This document shows positions 16,268-25,173 of a stretch of DNA of 64,000 bases, in pieces (position 1 is the stretch's first letter; each line of letters begins with the position of its first letter). This stretch comes from Streptomyces albiflavescens. GTDB lineage: Bacteria; Actinomycetota; Actinomycetes; Streptomycetales; Streptomycetaceae. The notes beneath the pieces are model-generated. The model was not told where the DNA came from. It did no database searches and saw only the letters and a program-made list of their open reading frames with translations. A program made the position numbers and the translations under genes. The DNA is taken from assembly GCF_014645835.1 (NCBI RefSeq), contig NZ_BMMM01000003.1:248001-312000 (forward strand), in the 5' to 3' direction.

Positions 16268-16682
16268 GGGCCCCGTCGGCTCCGCCGGACGACATCCAGG
16301 AGCCTCGACTCAGCAGGACAAAGACCGCGACCGCGGGTTGAATGGTCACCATGAGTGTTCGGCGGCAGGCGTGCGACTACAGCGAGCCACCGGAAGGGCG
16401 GCGCTGACGGCGGCCGTGGTGGTCTCCGCGCGCTCCACGGGCCACGCGGTCCGGATCCGCCGCCGTCGCGGCCCCACCGCCCCGGCCCGCCCGGACCAGG
16501 CACGCGCCAGGAGACGCCGATCTACTGGTGGAGGGCGGCAAACAGGCAGGAGAGCGGCACACGGGGCAGGACGGCGGCACACGGGCCAGGACGGCCAGGA
16601 CGGCGCACTCGGTCGAGTACGCCGTCCTCGAGTCTCTGCGGTCATACGCACCACCTCACTCATGACGGTGGCCCGGTATCCC
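16268..16682. other. Gene-free stretch after the MITE
   Basis: About 415 bases. Open frames of up to 105 codons occur on the minus strand but are Arg/Pro/Ala-rich, have no family motif and no convincing ribosome site; I call no gene here. Confidence 0.45.
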
Positions 16683-16916
16683 TCAGGGGAACAGAGCGAT
16701 CCCTACCAGGATCAGCAGGATGATGCAGGCGACGAATCCGACCGTGGCCCACGTCCCCCGGTGCTTGACCGGAGCCGTGCCGCCGCCTCCGCGGGGCCGG
16801 TCCTCAGGCAGCACGGGATGGGCCGGACGGCCGCTCGCGTAGAACTCTTCGTCGCTCGGGTAGCGGTTGCGCGGATCGTCGAAGGCCCGCGGATCGATGT
16901 CGTGTGGACTGCCCAT
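16683..16916 (-). CDS. Small tail-anchored membrane protein (77 aa)
   Basis: ATG with CGGGAG about 5 nt upstream. The first 45 residues are hydrophilic and acidic (DPRAFDDPRNRYPSDEEFYA), followed by a Gly-rich joint (PRGGGGTAP), a short basic segment KHRG, and one C-terminal membrane helix (VGFVACIILLILVGIALFP). This predicts a cytoplasmic tail anchored by its C-terminus. The function is unknown; the layout is common among small streptomycete membrane proteins. It lies 74 nt downstream of the Zn-ribbon SDR gene on the same strand. Confidence 0.72.
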   Translation of the reverse strand: MGSPHDIDPRAFDDPRNRYPSDEEFYASGRPAHPVLPEDRPRGGGGTAPVKHRGTWATVGFVACIILLILVGIALFP

Positions 16917-16990
16917 GGGAACTCCCGGCGCGGTACTCACCAGGGTCCGGGATCCCCATGGGCGCCGGGGCACGCGTCACGGCCGGTGGA

Positions 16991-18532
16991 TCACCACTTG
17001 CCGGGCGCGTAGTCCTTGAGGAAGACGCCGTAGAGATCCTCGCCCTGCTCTCCGCGCACAATCGGATCGTAAACCCGTGCGGCCCCGTCGACCAGGTCGA
17101 GCGGTGCGTGGAAGCCCTCTTCGGCCAGGCGCAGCTTGTCGTAGTGGGGGCGCTCGTCGGTGATCCAGCCGGTGTCGACCGAGGTCATGAGGATGCCGTC
17201 GGTCTGGAACATCTCCTGGCCGCTGGTCCGGGTGACCATGTTCATCGCGGCCTTGGCGGCGTTGGTGTTCGGGTGGCCCGCGCCCTTGTAGCCGCGGCCG
17301 AAGACGCCCTCCATCGCGGAGACGTTCACGATGTACGCGCGTCCACTCCTCGCCTTCCTGGCGGCCTCGGCCATGGCCGGCCGCAATGCGCTGATCAGGA
17401 TGAACGGCGCCGTGTAGTTGCACAGCTGGGTCTCGAGGAGCTCCACCGGGGAGATCTGCTCGATGGTCTGCACCCAGGTGTTGGTGTCGACGACGTCCGG
17501 GACCAGGCCGCCCGCGTCGATGGCGGTGCCGTCGAGGTGCCGGGCGACGCTGGCGTTGCCCGCGACAAGCGCGAGGTCGGCCACCTTCTGGGCGTCCAGG
17601 CCGCTGATGCCGACGGGCAGCGCGGCGATGCCGTCCACGGCGCCGGAGCCGAAGGCGCCGATGACGTGGTGGGCGGGCAGCTCCCCGGCGGGCAGCGGGG
17701 CGCTCTCGCCCTCGACCAGGGCTGCGTAGGCGGAGGGCAGACGGCGTACGGTCTGCGTCGCGTTGTTGACGAGGATGTCGAGCGGTCCCGCCTCGGCGAT
17801 CTGGTCGGCGAGGGCCACGGCCTGGGCCGGGTCACGCAGGTCGATGCCGACGACCTCGAGACGGTGGATCCAGTCCGCCGAGTCGTCCATGGCCTTGAAG
17901 CGGCGGATGGCGTCCTTGGGGAAGCGCGTGGTGATGGTGGTGTGGGCGCCGTCACGCAGCAGCCTGAGCGCGATGTACATGCCGATCTTGGCGCGGCCGC
18001 CGGTGAGCAGCGCGCGCTTGCCGGTGAGGTCGGCACGAGCGTCGCGGCGGGCCCGGTTCTCGGCGGCGCAGTTCTGGCAGAGCTGGTGGTAGAAGTAGTC
18101 GACCTCGACGTACCGCGTCTTGCAGGTGTAGCAGGAGCGCGGGCGCTGGAGTATCCCGGCGATCTCCCCCGCCTCGGTCACGGAGGAGGGCAGGATGCCC
18201 TCCGTCTCGTCGTCGATGCGCTGGGCGGAGCCGGTCGCGGTGGCCTCGGTGACCGCCTTGTCGTGCGCGGTCTTCGCGGCACGGCGCTCCTGGCGGCGGC
18301 GCTGCTTGACCGTGCGGTAGATGCCCGCGGTGGCGCGGCGCACCGCGATGGCGTCGGGGTGGTCGACCTCGATCTTCTCGAGTTCGTCGAGCACGCTGAG
18401 GCAGACGGCCAGCCGCTCGGGGTCGATGCCGGGCCCGTAGGAGACCTGCGCCGTGTCGACGGCGGAAGTCGCCCGGTCGTCCTCTGCCGTGTCCACGGCG
18501 AGAGCCGCCTGGCCGTCCTCTGTCACCGTCAT
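16991..18532 (-). CDS. SDR oxidoreductase with N-terminal zinc ribbon
   Basis: 513-residue protein. Residues 1-110 are helical and charged; a Cys4 site follows (SCYTCKTRYVEV, 13 residues later CQNC); then a long SDR domain begins LTGKRALLTGGRAKIGMYIA. NNATQTVRR and a Ser/Tyr/Lys-type active region (VNVSAMEGVFGRGYKGAGHP NTNAAKAA) are present, the Tyr-Lys spacing being unusual. ATG start MTVTEDG with GAGGAACG about 8 nt upstream; upstream codons lack a ribosome site. It lies downstream of the WS/DGAT gene and may act on lipid or ketone substrates, but that is speculation. Confidence 0.82.
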   Translation of the reverse strand: MTVTEDGQAALAVDTAEDDRATSAVDTAQVSYGPGIDPERLAVCLSVLDELEKIEVDHPDAIAVRRATAGIYRTVKQRRRQERRAAKTAHDKAVTEATATGSAQRIDDETEGILPSSVTEAGEIAGILQRPRSCYTCKTRYVEVDYFYHQLCQNCAAENRARRDARADLTGKRALLTGGRAKIGMYIALRLLRDGAHTTITTRFPKDAIRRFKAMDDSADWIHRLEVVGIDLRDPAQAVALADQIAEAGPLDILVNNATQTVRRLPSAYAALVEGESAPLPAGELPAHHVIGAFGSGAVDGIAALPVGISGLDAQKVADLALVAGNASVARHLDGTAIDAGGLVPDVVDTNTWVQTIEQISPVELLETQLCNYTAPFILISALRPAMAEAARKARSGRAYIVNVSAMEGVFGRGYKGAGHPNTNAAKAAMNMVTRTSGQEMFQTDGILMTSVDTGWITDERPHYDKLRLAEEGFHAPLDLVDGAARVYDPIVRGEQGEDLYGVFLKDYAPGKW

Positions 18533-18644
18533 CGCCGTTGCCGTTCCTCGGGTTGTGCGCCGCGTTCGAACCGCGCTCGCTTTCGAAGGCGGAATTTTAC
18601 GGAGCAATGGTGCGCGGCACCAAACCCGAGATGATCAACGGCCG

Positions 18645-19973
18645 TCAGGAACCGCAGGCAGCGGTCAGTGTCTCCACCTCCTCGGACAGTGCACGGGCGA
18701 GCAGATCGAGGTCCGGCACGGCCTCCGCGTCGGCGACGAGCCCGTAATGGACGCGCCCGCGGTACGTCGAGACGGCGACCGCCAGCGCCTGCCCACGGGC
18801 CAGCGGGGCGAACGGATACACCTCGGCGAGCGGGCAGCCGCCGAGCTTCAGGCCGAGGCTGGGCAGCGGCACGCTGGTGACGAGGATGTCGAACAGCAGC
18901 CGGGCGGCCTGGCCGACGACGGGCCCACCGAGCCGGTGCCCGAGCGGCGGCACATGGTCGGCGAGCAGCGCCACGGCGCCCGCTCCCCTGTTGGGCCCCG
19001 CGTCCTTGTTGCGGTCCATCGCCATGCGCACCGTACGCAGCCGTCCGAGCGGGTCCGGGTCGTCGACGGGAAGCCGTATCAGGTACCCGGAGAGCCGGTT
19101 GCCCTGTGGATGCGCGGTGCGCGGGCGGCGCTTGGAGACGGGGATCAGCGCGCGCGGCGCGACCCCGTGGCTGCCGTCGCCACGCTCGTCGAGCCAGCGG
19201 CGCAGAGCGCCCGCGACGACGGCGATCAGGACGTCGTTGACGGTGCCGCCCACGGACTTGCGGACCCGGTGCACCTCATCGAGGTCCAGGATCACGCCCG
19301 CGGTGCGCCGGGTGCCGGTGGGCTGCGAGGTGAGGGCGGGCGAGGACCGTACGCCCAGGGTCGCGCGGGCCACAGAGGTGCCGATGTCGAGGGCGCGGCC
19401 CACGTCGGAGAGGGTGCCGCGGACCAGGCCCGGCAGCTTGCGCACGTCCGGAAAGAGCCCCCGCGGCGCCTCCGCCGGGCGCGGGCGGGGCTCCGGCATG
19501 TCCATCGGGTCCATGATGGCGGCCGCGAGCATCAGCGCCCTCAGTCCGTCGGCCAGCGCGTGATGGAACTTGAAGAGCACGGCGAAGGACACGCCGTCCT
19601 CGCCGGGCAGTACATGCGCTTCCCAGGGTGGCCGGCCGCGCAGCAGCGGGCGTTCCATCAGCCGGCCGGCCACCGCGTGGAAGTCCGCGGTCGGCGCGTG
19701 CAGCCGGACATGGTCGAGCGGCTCGAAGTCGGGCGCGGGCTCACGGGTCGCGCTCCCGAAGGCGAGCGGGGCCAGTGGCTCCCACACGTCACGGATCCGC
19801 ATGCGCAGTCCCGGCACCGCGACGGCGCGGGACGCCAGCAGATCGGCCGCGTGCGCGCCCGCCGTGGGCGAGTGGGCCACGAAGACACCGAGGGCGCCCA
19901 GGTGCATGGGGTGCTGGGCGGACTCGATGTTCCAGAACGCCAGGTCGAGTGGTGCGAGGAGATCAGAAGTCAA
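18645..19973 (-). CDS. Wax ester synthase/diacylglycerol acyltransferase (WS/DGAT)
   Basis: 442-residue acyltransferase that would use acyl-CoA to make triacylglycerol or wax ester, storage lipids of Streptomyces. The active-site motif HHALADG (within FKFHHALADGLRAL) is intact, and the family C-terminal motif region GTVNDVLIAVVAGALRRWL is present. The start is taken as TTG at 19973 because the protein then begins TSDLLAPLDLAFWNIES like relatives; an ATG 28 codons upstream (20057) is the alternative. It precedes the Zn-ribbon SDR on the same strand with a 112-nt gap. Confidence 0.86.
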   Translation of the reverse strand: MTSDLLAPLDLAFWNIESAQHPMHLGALGVFVAHSPTAGAHAADLLASRAVAVPGLRMRIRDVWEPLAPLAFGSATREPAPDFEPLDHVRLHAPTADFHAVAGRLMERPLLRGRPPWEAHVLPGEDGVSFAVLFKFHHALADGLRALMLAAAIMDPMDMPEPRPRPAEAPRGLFPDVRKLPGLVRGTLSDVGRALDIGTSVARATLGVRSSPALTSQPTGTRRTAGVILDLDEVHRVRKSVGGTVNDVLIAVVAGALRRWLDERGDGSHGVAPRALIPVSKRRPRTAHPQGNRLSGYLIRLPVDDPDPLGRLRTVRMAMDRNKDAGPNRGAGAVALLADHVPPLGHRLGGPVVGQAARLLFDILVTSVPLPSLGLKLGGCPLAEVYPFAPLARGQALAVAVSTYRGRVHYGLVADAEAVPDLDLLARALSEEVETLTAACGS

Positions 19974-20076
19974 AGCCTTGCTCTCGCGTCGACGGTGGGT
20001 GGGCAAGCAGTCAACCTCCGAGAAGCGATTACGGTCAAGTACGATCAAGCTACGCACAGTTAACAGCAGATTAAGT

Positions 20077-20100
20077 CCCGCCCCTCACGTGAGGGGCGGG
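20077..20100. terminator. Perfect 24-bp palindrome terminator
   Basis: CCCGCCCCTCAC followed by its exact reverse complement GTGAGGGGCGGG. It lies 102 nt after the stop of the GH92 gene and just before the WS/DGAT gene, where a terminator for GH92 would be expected. Confidence 0.75.
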
Positions 20101-20202
20101 GCTCGTGTGCCTCAAGGGGTGTCTGAGGTGTGGCCGATGTGCGCCCGAGGCGCGGCGGATGTGCGTCCGAGGTGCGTCCGAGTATGTCCGGGCCGTCCGC
20201 GG

Positions 20203-22542
20203 TCAGTTGAGGACGGGCGGCGCGGCCGCGGCGGAAGTCCCCCATTCGGACGGCTCGGCACCGACCGTGAAGGAGAGCGAGCGCAGACCTCGCAGCGCTT
20301 CGGTCGTCAGATACGTACGACCGTACGAAGCCCCGTCCACCCGTGCGGACTGGATGTACCGGTCGCTGTCCGAACTGCCCGGCGCCGTCACCGTCAGAGC
20401 GCCGCGCGGGTAGGAGCGCCGGTCGAGGGTCAGGTCCACCCGCTCGAAGACCGGGGTCGACAGGCCCCACGTGTCGTAGCCGGGCTGGACCGGGAAGATC
20501 CCGATGGACGAGAGCACGTTCCAGGCGGACATCGTGCCCAGGTCGTCGTTGCCGGTCATTCCGGTCGGCGCATCCGTGAACAGCGTCAACGCGGCATGCA
20601 CCACATCGGTCGTCTTCCACGGCTGACCGGTCGACAGGTAGGTGTACGGGGCGATCAGGTCGGGCTCGTTCTGAGGGTTGTACTTGTCCGCGTTGTAGTA
20701 GTCGTACGGGCCGTTGACCCACACCTCACGGGCGGTCTTCGCCGGGTCCTTGAGCAGTTGCTCGTAGGCGAAGAACGAGTCGAGCCGGTCGTTGGCCGTC
20801 TGCTTGCCGCCGATCAGGTCGACCATGCCCGGCAGGTCCTGCGGCACGAGCCACTGGTACTGCCAGGACGTGCCCTCGTGGAAGCCCTCGCTCAGGGCCG
20901 GGTCCGCCGGTCCGGTGAAGGCGCCGGCGGCGTCCCGCGCACGGAAGAACCCGGTCGAACTGTCGTAGATCTTGCGGTAGTTCTGGGCCCGTGCGGCATA
21001 GCGCGCGGCGTCCGCGTCATGGCCCAGATCCCGCGCCATCGCGCCGAGCATCGCGTCCGACAGGGCGTACTCCAGGGTCGCGGACGCGCCGTGGTCGTAG
21101 TCCGAGTCGCCGGGCTTCGCGTGCGGGCGGTCCTTGATGTAGGGCGCGAAGCCGTCCGCGAGGTACTCCTTGTTGGCCTCGCGGCCCACCGCGGGCGAGT
21201 CGGCGGGCGGCACCCCGTCGGCGTTCCTCTTCAGGGCGCGGTAGGCCCGCTGCTCGTATCCTTCGAGCAGGCCCTGCTGGTAGGCGTTGGTGAGGAACGG
21301 GGTGACGGGGTCGCCGGTCATGATGTTCGTCTCGACCGTGCCGTAGCCCCACTTGGGCAGCCAGCCGCTCTCCTCGTCGATCTTGATGACGGAGATCGCC
21401 ATGTCCCGCGCCTCGCGCGGCGCGAGCAGGGCCAGGAGCTGCGACTGGGTGCGATAGGTGTCCCACAACGACCAGTTCTGGTAGTACGTGAAGCCCTGAG
21501 CGCGGTGGATCTTCTGGTCCCAGCCGGTGTAGCGGCCGTCGGCGTCACTGCCGATGTTGGGGGCGAGGAAGGACCGGTAGAGCGACGAGTAGAACGTGCG
21601 GCGCAGGGTGTCGCTGCCACCCTGCGCCCGTACGTCGTCGAGCCGGTTCTCCCAGGCGCGGCGGGCCCCGCCGCGGACGGCGTCGAAGGAACGGCCTCCC
21701 TCGGAACGGAGATTGACGGCCGCGCCGCCGGCATCCACGTACGACAGGGCGGTGGTCGCCTCGACCGTACGGTCCTTGGTGGTGTCGAAGCGGACGAAGG
21801 CGCCGTTGCGGCCCGTGCTCACCGACTCCTTGGAGCCCTCGGTGACGGTGTCCGCGTTCCAGGTGCCCGAGGTCGTGAACGGACGGTCGAAGCGCGTGAT
21901 CGTGTACACCGTGTACGGCTTCGTGGCCTGGCAGAAGCCGCTGCCGGTGATCGCCGTGCGCACGGTCCGGCTGTCGAGGATCTCGACCTTGGTGGACAGG
22001 GTCTTGTGCAGCGACTGGCCGGCGTTCAGCAGGACATTGGCCTTGTCCGTGGCGGGGAAGGTGTAACGCTGCACGCCGGTGCGCTCGGTGGCCGTCAGCT
22101 CGGCGTCGATACCGGTCCTCAGGCCGACCCTGTAGTAGCCGGGGCTCGCCTTCTCGGAGTCGTGGCCGAACTCGGCCTCGTACTGGGCGTAGTCCGTCCG
22201 GGTGACGTCACCGACCGTCGGCAGCACGGGCAGGTCGCCGCCCAGGCCGCAGCCGACGCCCGACAGATGGACGAGGGAGAAGCCGCGGATGTGGTTCTGG
22301 GAGTAGTCGTAGCCGGTGTTGTGGCCGGTGTCCGGCGAGAACTGCACCATGCCGAAGGGGACGGCGGCACCGGGGTAGGTGTTGCCTTCGTTCTCCGTTC
22401 CGATGAACGGGTTGACCAGATCGGTGAGTTGACCGTCGCGCGGCTCGGCGGCGTGGGCCACCGGGCCGGCGAGCGTGCCACCGAGGAGCACGGCCACTGC
22501 GACCGCCGTCCCCGCACCGCGTAGCCGTTGGGTCCATCTCAT
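20203..22542 (-). CDS. Secreted GH92 alpha-mannosidase
   Basis: 779-residue exported, calcium-dependent exo-alpha-mannosidase of the type that trims high-mannose N-glycans. A Sec signal ends near GPVAHAAEP. Family motifs: VNPFIGTENEGNTYPGAAVP at the start of the N-terminal beta domain, then the helical catalytic domain with the acid Glu in EGFHEGTSWQYQW and the general base Asp in TGNDDLGTMSAWN. Length and order are as in GH92. The start ATG has GAGGAGG about 12 nt upstream; a perfect palindrome GACAACGTTGTC lies 27 nt before the start. Alpha-1,2, -1,3 or -1,6 preference cannot be read from the sequence. Confidence 0.93.
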   Translation of the reverse strand: MRWTQRLRGAGTAVAVAVLLGGTLAGPVAHAAEPRDGQLTDLVNPFIGTENEGNTYPGAAVPFGMVQFSPDTGHNTGYDYSQNHIRGFSLVHLSGVGCGLGGDLPVLPTVGDVTRTDYAQYEAEFGHDSEKASPGYYRVGLRTGIDAELTATERTGVQRYTFPATDKANVLLNAGQSLHKTLSTKVEILDSRTVRTAITGSGFCQATKPYTVYTITRFDRPFTTSGTWNADTVTEGSKESVSTGRNGAFVRFDTTKDRTVEATTALSYVDAGGAAVNLRSEGGRSFDAVRGGARRAWENRLDDVRAQGGSDTLRRTFYSSLYRSFLAPNIGSDADGRYTGWDQKIHRAQGFTYYQNWSLWDTYRTQSQLLALLAPREARDMAISVIKIDEESGWLPKWGYGTVETNIMTGDPVTPFLTNAYQQGLLEGYEQRAYRALKRNADGVPPADSPAVGREANKEYLADGFAPYIKDRPHAKPGDSDYDHGASATLEYALSDAMLGAMARDLGHDADAARYAARAQNYRKIYDSSTGFFRARDAAGAFTGPADPALSEGFHEGTSWQYQWLVPQDLPGMVDLIGGKQTANDRLDSFFAYEQLLKDPAKTAREVWVNGPYDYYNADKYNPQNEPDLIAPYTYLSTGQPWKTTDVVHAALTLFTDAPTGMTGNDDLGTMSAWNVLSSIGIFPVQPGYDTWGLSTPVFERVDLTLDRRSYPRGALTVTAPGSSDSDRYIQSARVDGASYGRTYLTTEALRGLRSLSFTVGAEPSEWGTSAAAAPPVLN

Positions 22543-22568
22543 GGGCGGAAACGCCTCCTCAAGGCTCA

Positions 22569-22580
22569 GACAACGTTGTC
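22569..22580. promoter_or_regulatory. LacI-type operator-like palindrome in front of GH92
   Basis: GACAACGTTGTC, a perfect 12-bp palindrome with central CG, followed by AAG to give TTGACAACGTTGTC on the minus strand. Its core CAACGTTG recurs in front of the GH2 gene and, with one change, in front of the CUT2 importer. Confidence 0.65.
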
Positions 22581-22656
22581 AAGCGCAGGGCGCGCTCATT
22601 CTTCGCCGTGTGCGTGTACACGTCAAGAGTCAAGGCCGGGAGGGCAGTTCGGCGGG

Positions 22657-25032
22657 TCACGCGAACCGCCACAGGTGATCCTCGGTGCCGTTGTCGTCGA
22701 ACTGCACCACCTGAGCGCTGTTCGACGTCGACATCTGGTCGACACCGAGCACCTTGCCGCTGTGCCGGTTGCGCACCAGGAACCAGCCGTCGCCCCGGTC
22801 GTCGAAGGTCCACAGGTGGTCGTCGGTGCCGTTGTCCTCGTACTGGACGACGTGGGCGCTGTTCTCGGTGGACATGCCGTCCACGCCGAGCACCTTGCCG
22901 CTCTGGCCGTTGCGCACCAGGAACCAGCCGTCCGACTTGTCGATCAGCTGCCAGGCGTGGTCGCCCGTGCCCGAGTTCTCGAACTGCACGACCCGGGCGC
23001 TGTTGGCGGTGGACATGTTGTCGACGGCCAGGACCTTGCCGCTGTGCTTGTTGAGGACACGGCGGAACGGGGGCTCGGGTGTCCACGGCGTGCCGTCCGG
23101 TCCGGCTGTCGGGAAGGCTGCGATCCGCAAGCGTGCCGCGCCCAGCGGAATCAGCGTGACGGTCTCGACCGGCTCCGCGCTGCGGGCCGGGCTGTGCTGG
23201 AGCGGGGCGACGACGTGCTCGTCGTCGGCGACCCACTCGGGGAGGCGGCGCGCCTCGGCCAGGATCCGGACCGGACTGCCGTCCTGGGTGAACGGATCGT
23301 CGGCGAGCGGGCCATCCGCGCGCCGGAAGACCGGCGAAGTGCCGGACACCAGACCGTAGTTCCAGGGCGTGGTGGCATGCACCTCGTACTCGGGAAAGGT
23401 GTCGGTGCCCGCGGAGCGGACGTACCTCTCCCCGATCCGCAGCCCGTACGCGAGGGGTCCGTGGGTGACGCTCACGGAGTCGTGGTTGCCGTGCCAGGTA
23501 CGCACGGTGGTGTGCTGCGGCAGGCGCAGGGTCACCCGGTCGCCGTTCGACCAGGTGCGCTCGACGCGGACGAACACAGGCCCCTTCCCGGCCGGCACCG
23601 TCCTTCCCTTGACACGGAGTTGTGGCGCCGTGCACCAGCCCGGGATCCGCAGGTGCAGCGGGAAGGCGACGGGGCGCGAGGCGTGCACCGTGAGGGTGAT
23701 CGTCTCGCCGAACGGATACTCGGTGTCCTCGGTGACGGTCACCGACGTACCGCCCACCTGTGCGGTGACGCGGCACGGGGCGTACATGGCGGCGGCCAGG
23801 CCATGGTCGGGCGTGGCCAGCCACAGCTCCTCGCTGAAGTAGGGCCATCCCATGCCGTAGTTGTGCGGACAGCAGCGGTACTGGTCGACGCCCGGCAGGT
23901 ACGCCTGCATGGCGAAGCCGTTCTGGAACTGGCCCTGCGTCTTGCGGGCGTTGTCCAGATCGACGCTGTTGGCGCTGGTGATGTAGTGGACGGCCTTGCC
24001 CTCGGGGTCGAGGGCGGCGGGCAGCATGTTGAAGGCGAGGTCCTCGCAGCGGTCCGCCCACACCGGGTCGCCGGTGATACGGGTGAGCAGTTCATGGCTG
24101 GCCATGAACTCGACGACGCCACAGGTCTCGAAGCCCTGCCGGGGGTCGCCGAAGCCGGGGCGGATGTTCTCGTCACCCGCGAGGCCGCCGCCGGGGAACT
24201 GGCCATAGCCGCCCATGACCTGTTCGTACGTACGGTAGGTGGCCTGCGTGAGGTCGACGGTCCCCGAACGCCGGGCGTACTGGGCCGGTTCGCGAAACCC
24301 CTGCGCGATGTTGACGTTGTGCGCGCTGGGCAGAGCACCTGTCCAGTCGGCTCCGTAGGTGTGCATCTTGTCGACGAGATCCAGCAGGAAGCCCTCGCCG
24401 GTGCGGCGGTGGAGCCACAGCGCCACGTCCATGCCGTCGCCCCAGCGCAGCGAGACCCAGCTGGTGTCGAAGGCTCCCCGGCCCTGGGCGTTCATGAAGC
24501 GCAGGAAGCGGGTCAGGAAGGGCACGATCCGCTCGTCGCGCGCGTACTCCTCGTAGCTGCGCAGAGCTTGGAGCAGCGGGAGGAAGGGCCAGAAGTCGGG
24601 GCCGCCGCCCAGCGAGGTGCGCAGGGCTCGCGGGCCGAAGAAGCCGTCGCTCTGCTGGGTGGCGAGGATGGCGTCGATCCAGCGGCGGGACTGTTCGAGC
24701 GCCGTGGTGTCGCGGGTGGCGATGGCCAGGGGGACGTATCCGCGCAGCCAGTAGGGCAGTTCCTCCCAGCCGCCGTTCTCCGGGTGGACCCATCCGCTGG
24801 TGGCGAAGTCGAGGAAGTGGGAGCGCTCGGCGTAGCGGCCGCACAGGCCGGCCAGCTGCTGCCGCAGTTGGCCGTCGAGCCAGCCGCGCGGGGTGATGCT
24901 GCCGGGTGGCAGGCGGGTGAAGGCGTCCGGCAGGGGGCCGGTCGCGGCGGATGCCGGGAAGGCCGTGCCGAGCGTGAGGGCTCCCAGGGCCAGGGAGCCT
25001 GTTTGCAGGAAGAGGCGTCGGTCGAGGGGCAT
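22657..25032 (-). CDS. GH127 (DUF1680) glycosidase with C-terminal ricin-type lectin domain
   Basis: 791-residue exported enzyme; twin-Arg signal PLDRRLFLQTGSLALG, cleavage near PASAAT. Residues about 40-620 form the GH127-type alpha/alpha barrel plus beta domains. The zinc-cysteine active centre known in beta-L-arabinofuranosidases is visible: Glu and Cys in FETCGVVEFM and the Cys pair in QYRCCPHNYG. Residues about 655-791 make a beta-trefoil of three repeats, each with HSGKVLGVD or QSGKVLGVD, MST.NSA.VVQ and GT.DHLW, a CBM13/ricin lectin. Beta-L-arabinofuranosidase is the founding activity, but relatives have other substrates. The exact reaction is open. Confidence 0.85.
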   Translation of the reverse strand: MPLDRRLFLQTGSLALGALTLGTAFPASAATGPLPDAFTRLPPGSITPRGWLDGQLRQQLAGLCGRYAERSHFLDFATSGWVHPENGGWEELPYWLRGYVPLAIATRDTTALEQSRRWIDAILATQQSDGFFGPRALRTSLGGGPDFWPFLPLLQALRSYEEYARDERIVPFLTRFLRFMNAQGRGAFDTSWVSLRWGDGMDVALWLHRRTGEGFLLDLVDKMHTYGADWTGALPSAHNVNIAQGFREPAQYARRSGTVDLTQATYRTYEQVMGGYGQFPGGGLAGDENIRPGFGDPRQGFETCGVVEFMASHELLTRITGDPVWADRCEDLAFNMLPAALDPEGKAVHYITSANSVDLDNARKTQGQFQNGFAMQAYLPGVDQYRCCPHNYGMGWPYFSEELWLATPDHGLAAAMYAPCRVTAQVGGTSVTVTEDTEYPFGETITLTVHASRPVAFPLHLRIPGWCTAPQLRVKGRTVPAGKGPVFVRVERTWSNGDRVTLRLPQHTTVRTWHGNHDSVSVTHGPLAYGLRIGERYVRSAGTDTFPEYEVHATTPWNYGLVSGTSPVFRRADGPLADDPFTQDGSPVRILAEARRLPEWVADDEHVVAPLQHSPARSAEPVETVTLIPLGAARLRIAAFPTAGPDGTPWTPEPPFRRVLNKHSGKVLAVDNMSTANSARVVQFENSGTGDHAWQLIDKSDGWFLVRNGQSGKVLGVDGMSTENSAHVVQYEDNGTDDHLWTFDDRGDGWFLVRNRHSGKVLGVDQMSTSNSAQVVQFDDNGTEDHLWRFA

Positions 25033-25060
25033 GCGGGTGCTCCTGTGAGGGGGTGAGTGA

Positions 25061-25100
25061 GTGCGGCCCGCCCGCTCCCGTGGGACGGGGCGGGCCGCAC
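25061..25100. terminator. Terminator hairpin after the GH2 gene
   Basis: 13-bp perfect arms GTGCGGCCCGCCC (25061-25073) and its complement (25088-25100) around a 14-nt loop, 74 nt beyond the GH2 stop and upstream of the GH127 start on the same strand. Confidence 0.7.
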
Positions 25101-25173
25101 GAGGACCCGTCGGCGGGTCAGGACGGGGCGCGCGGGCAGAGGCGGGGAGGCGTCGTCCGGGTGCGCCCCGCCG

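Noticed and set aside
16346..16663. 105-codon minus-strand frame after the MITE
   Set aside because: Arg/Pro-rich without motifs; start region lacks a convincing ribosome site.
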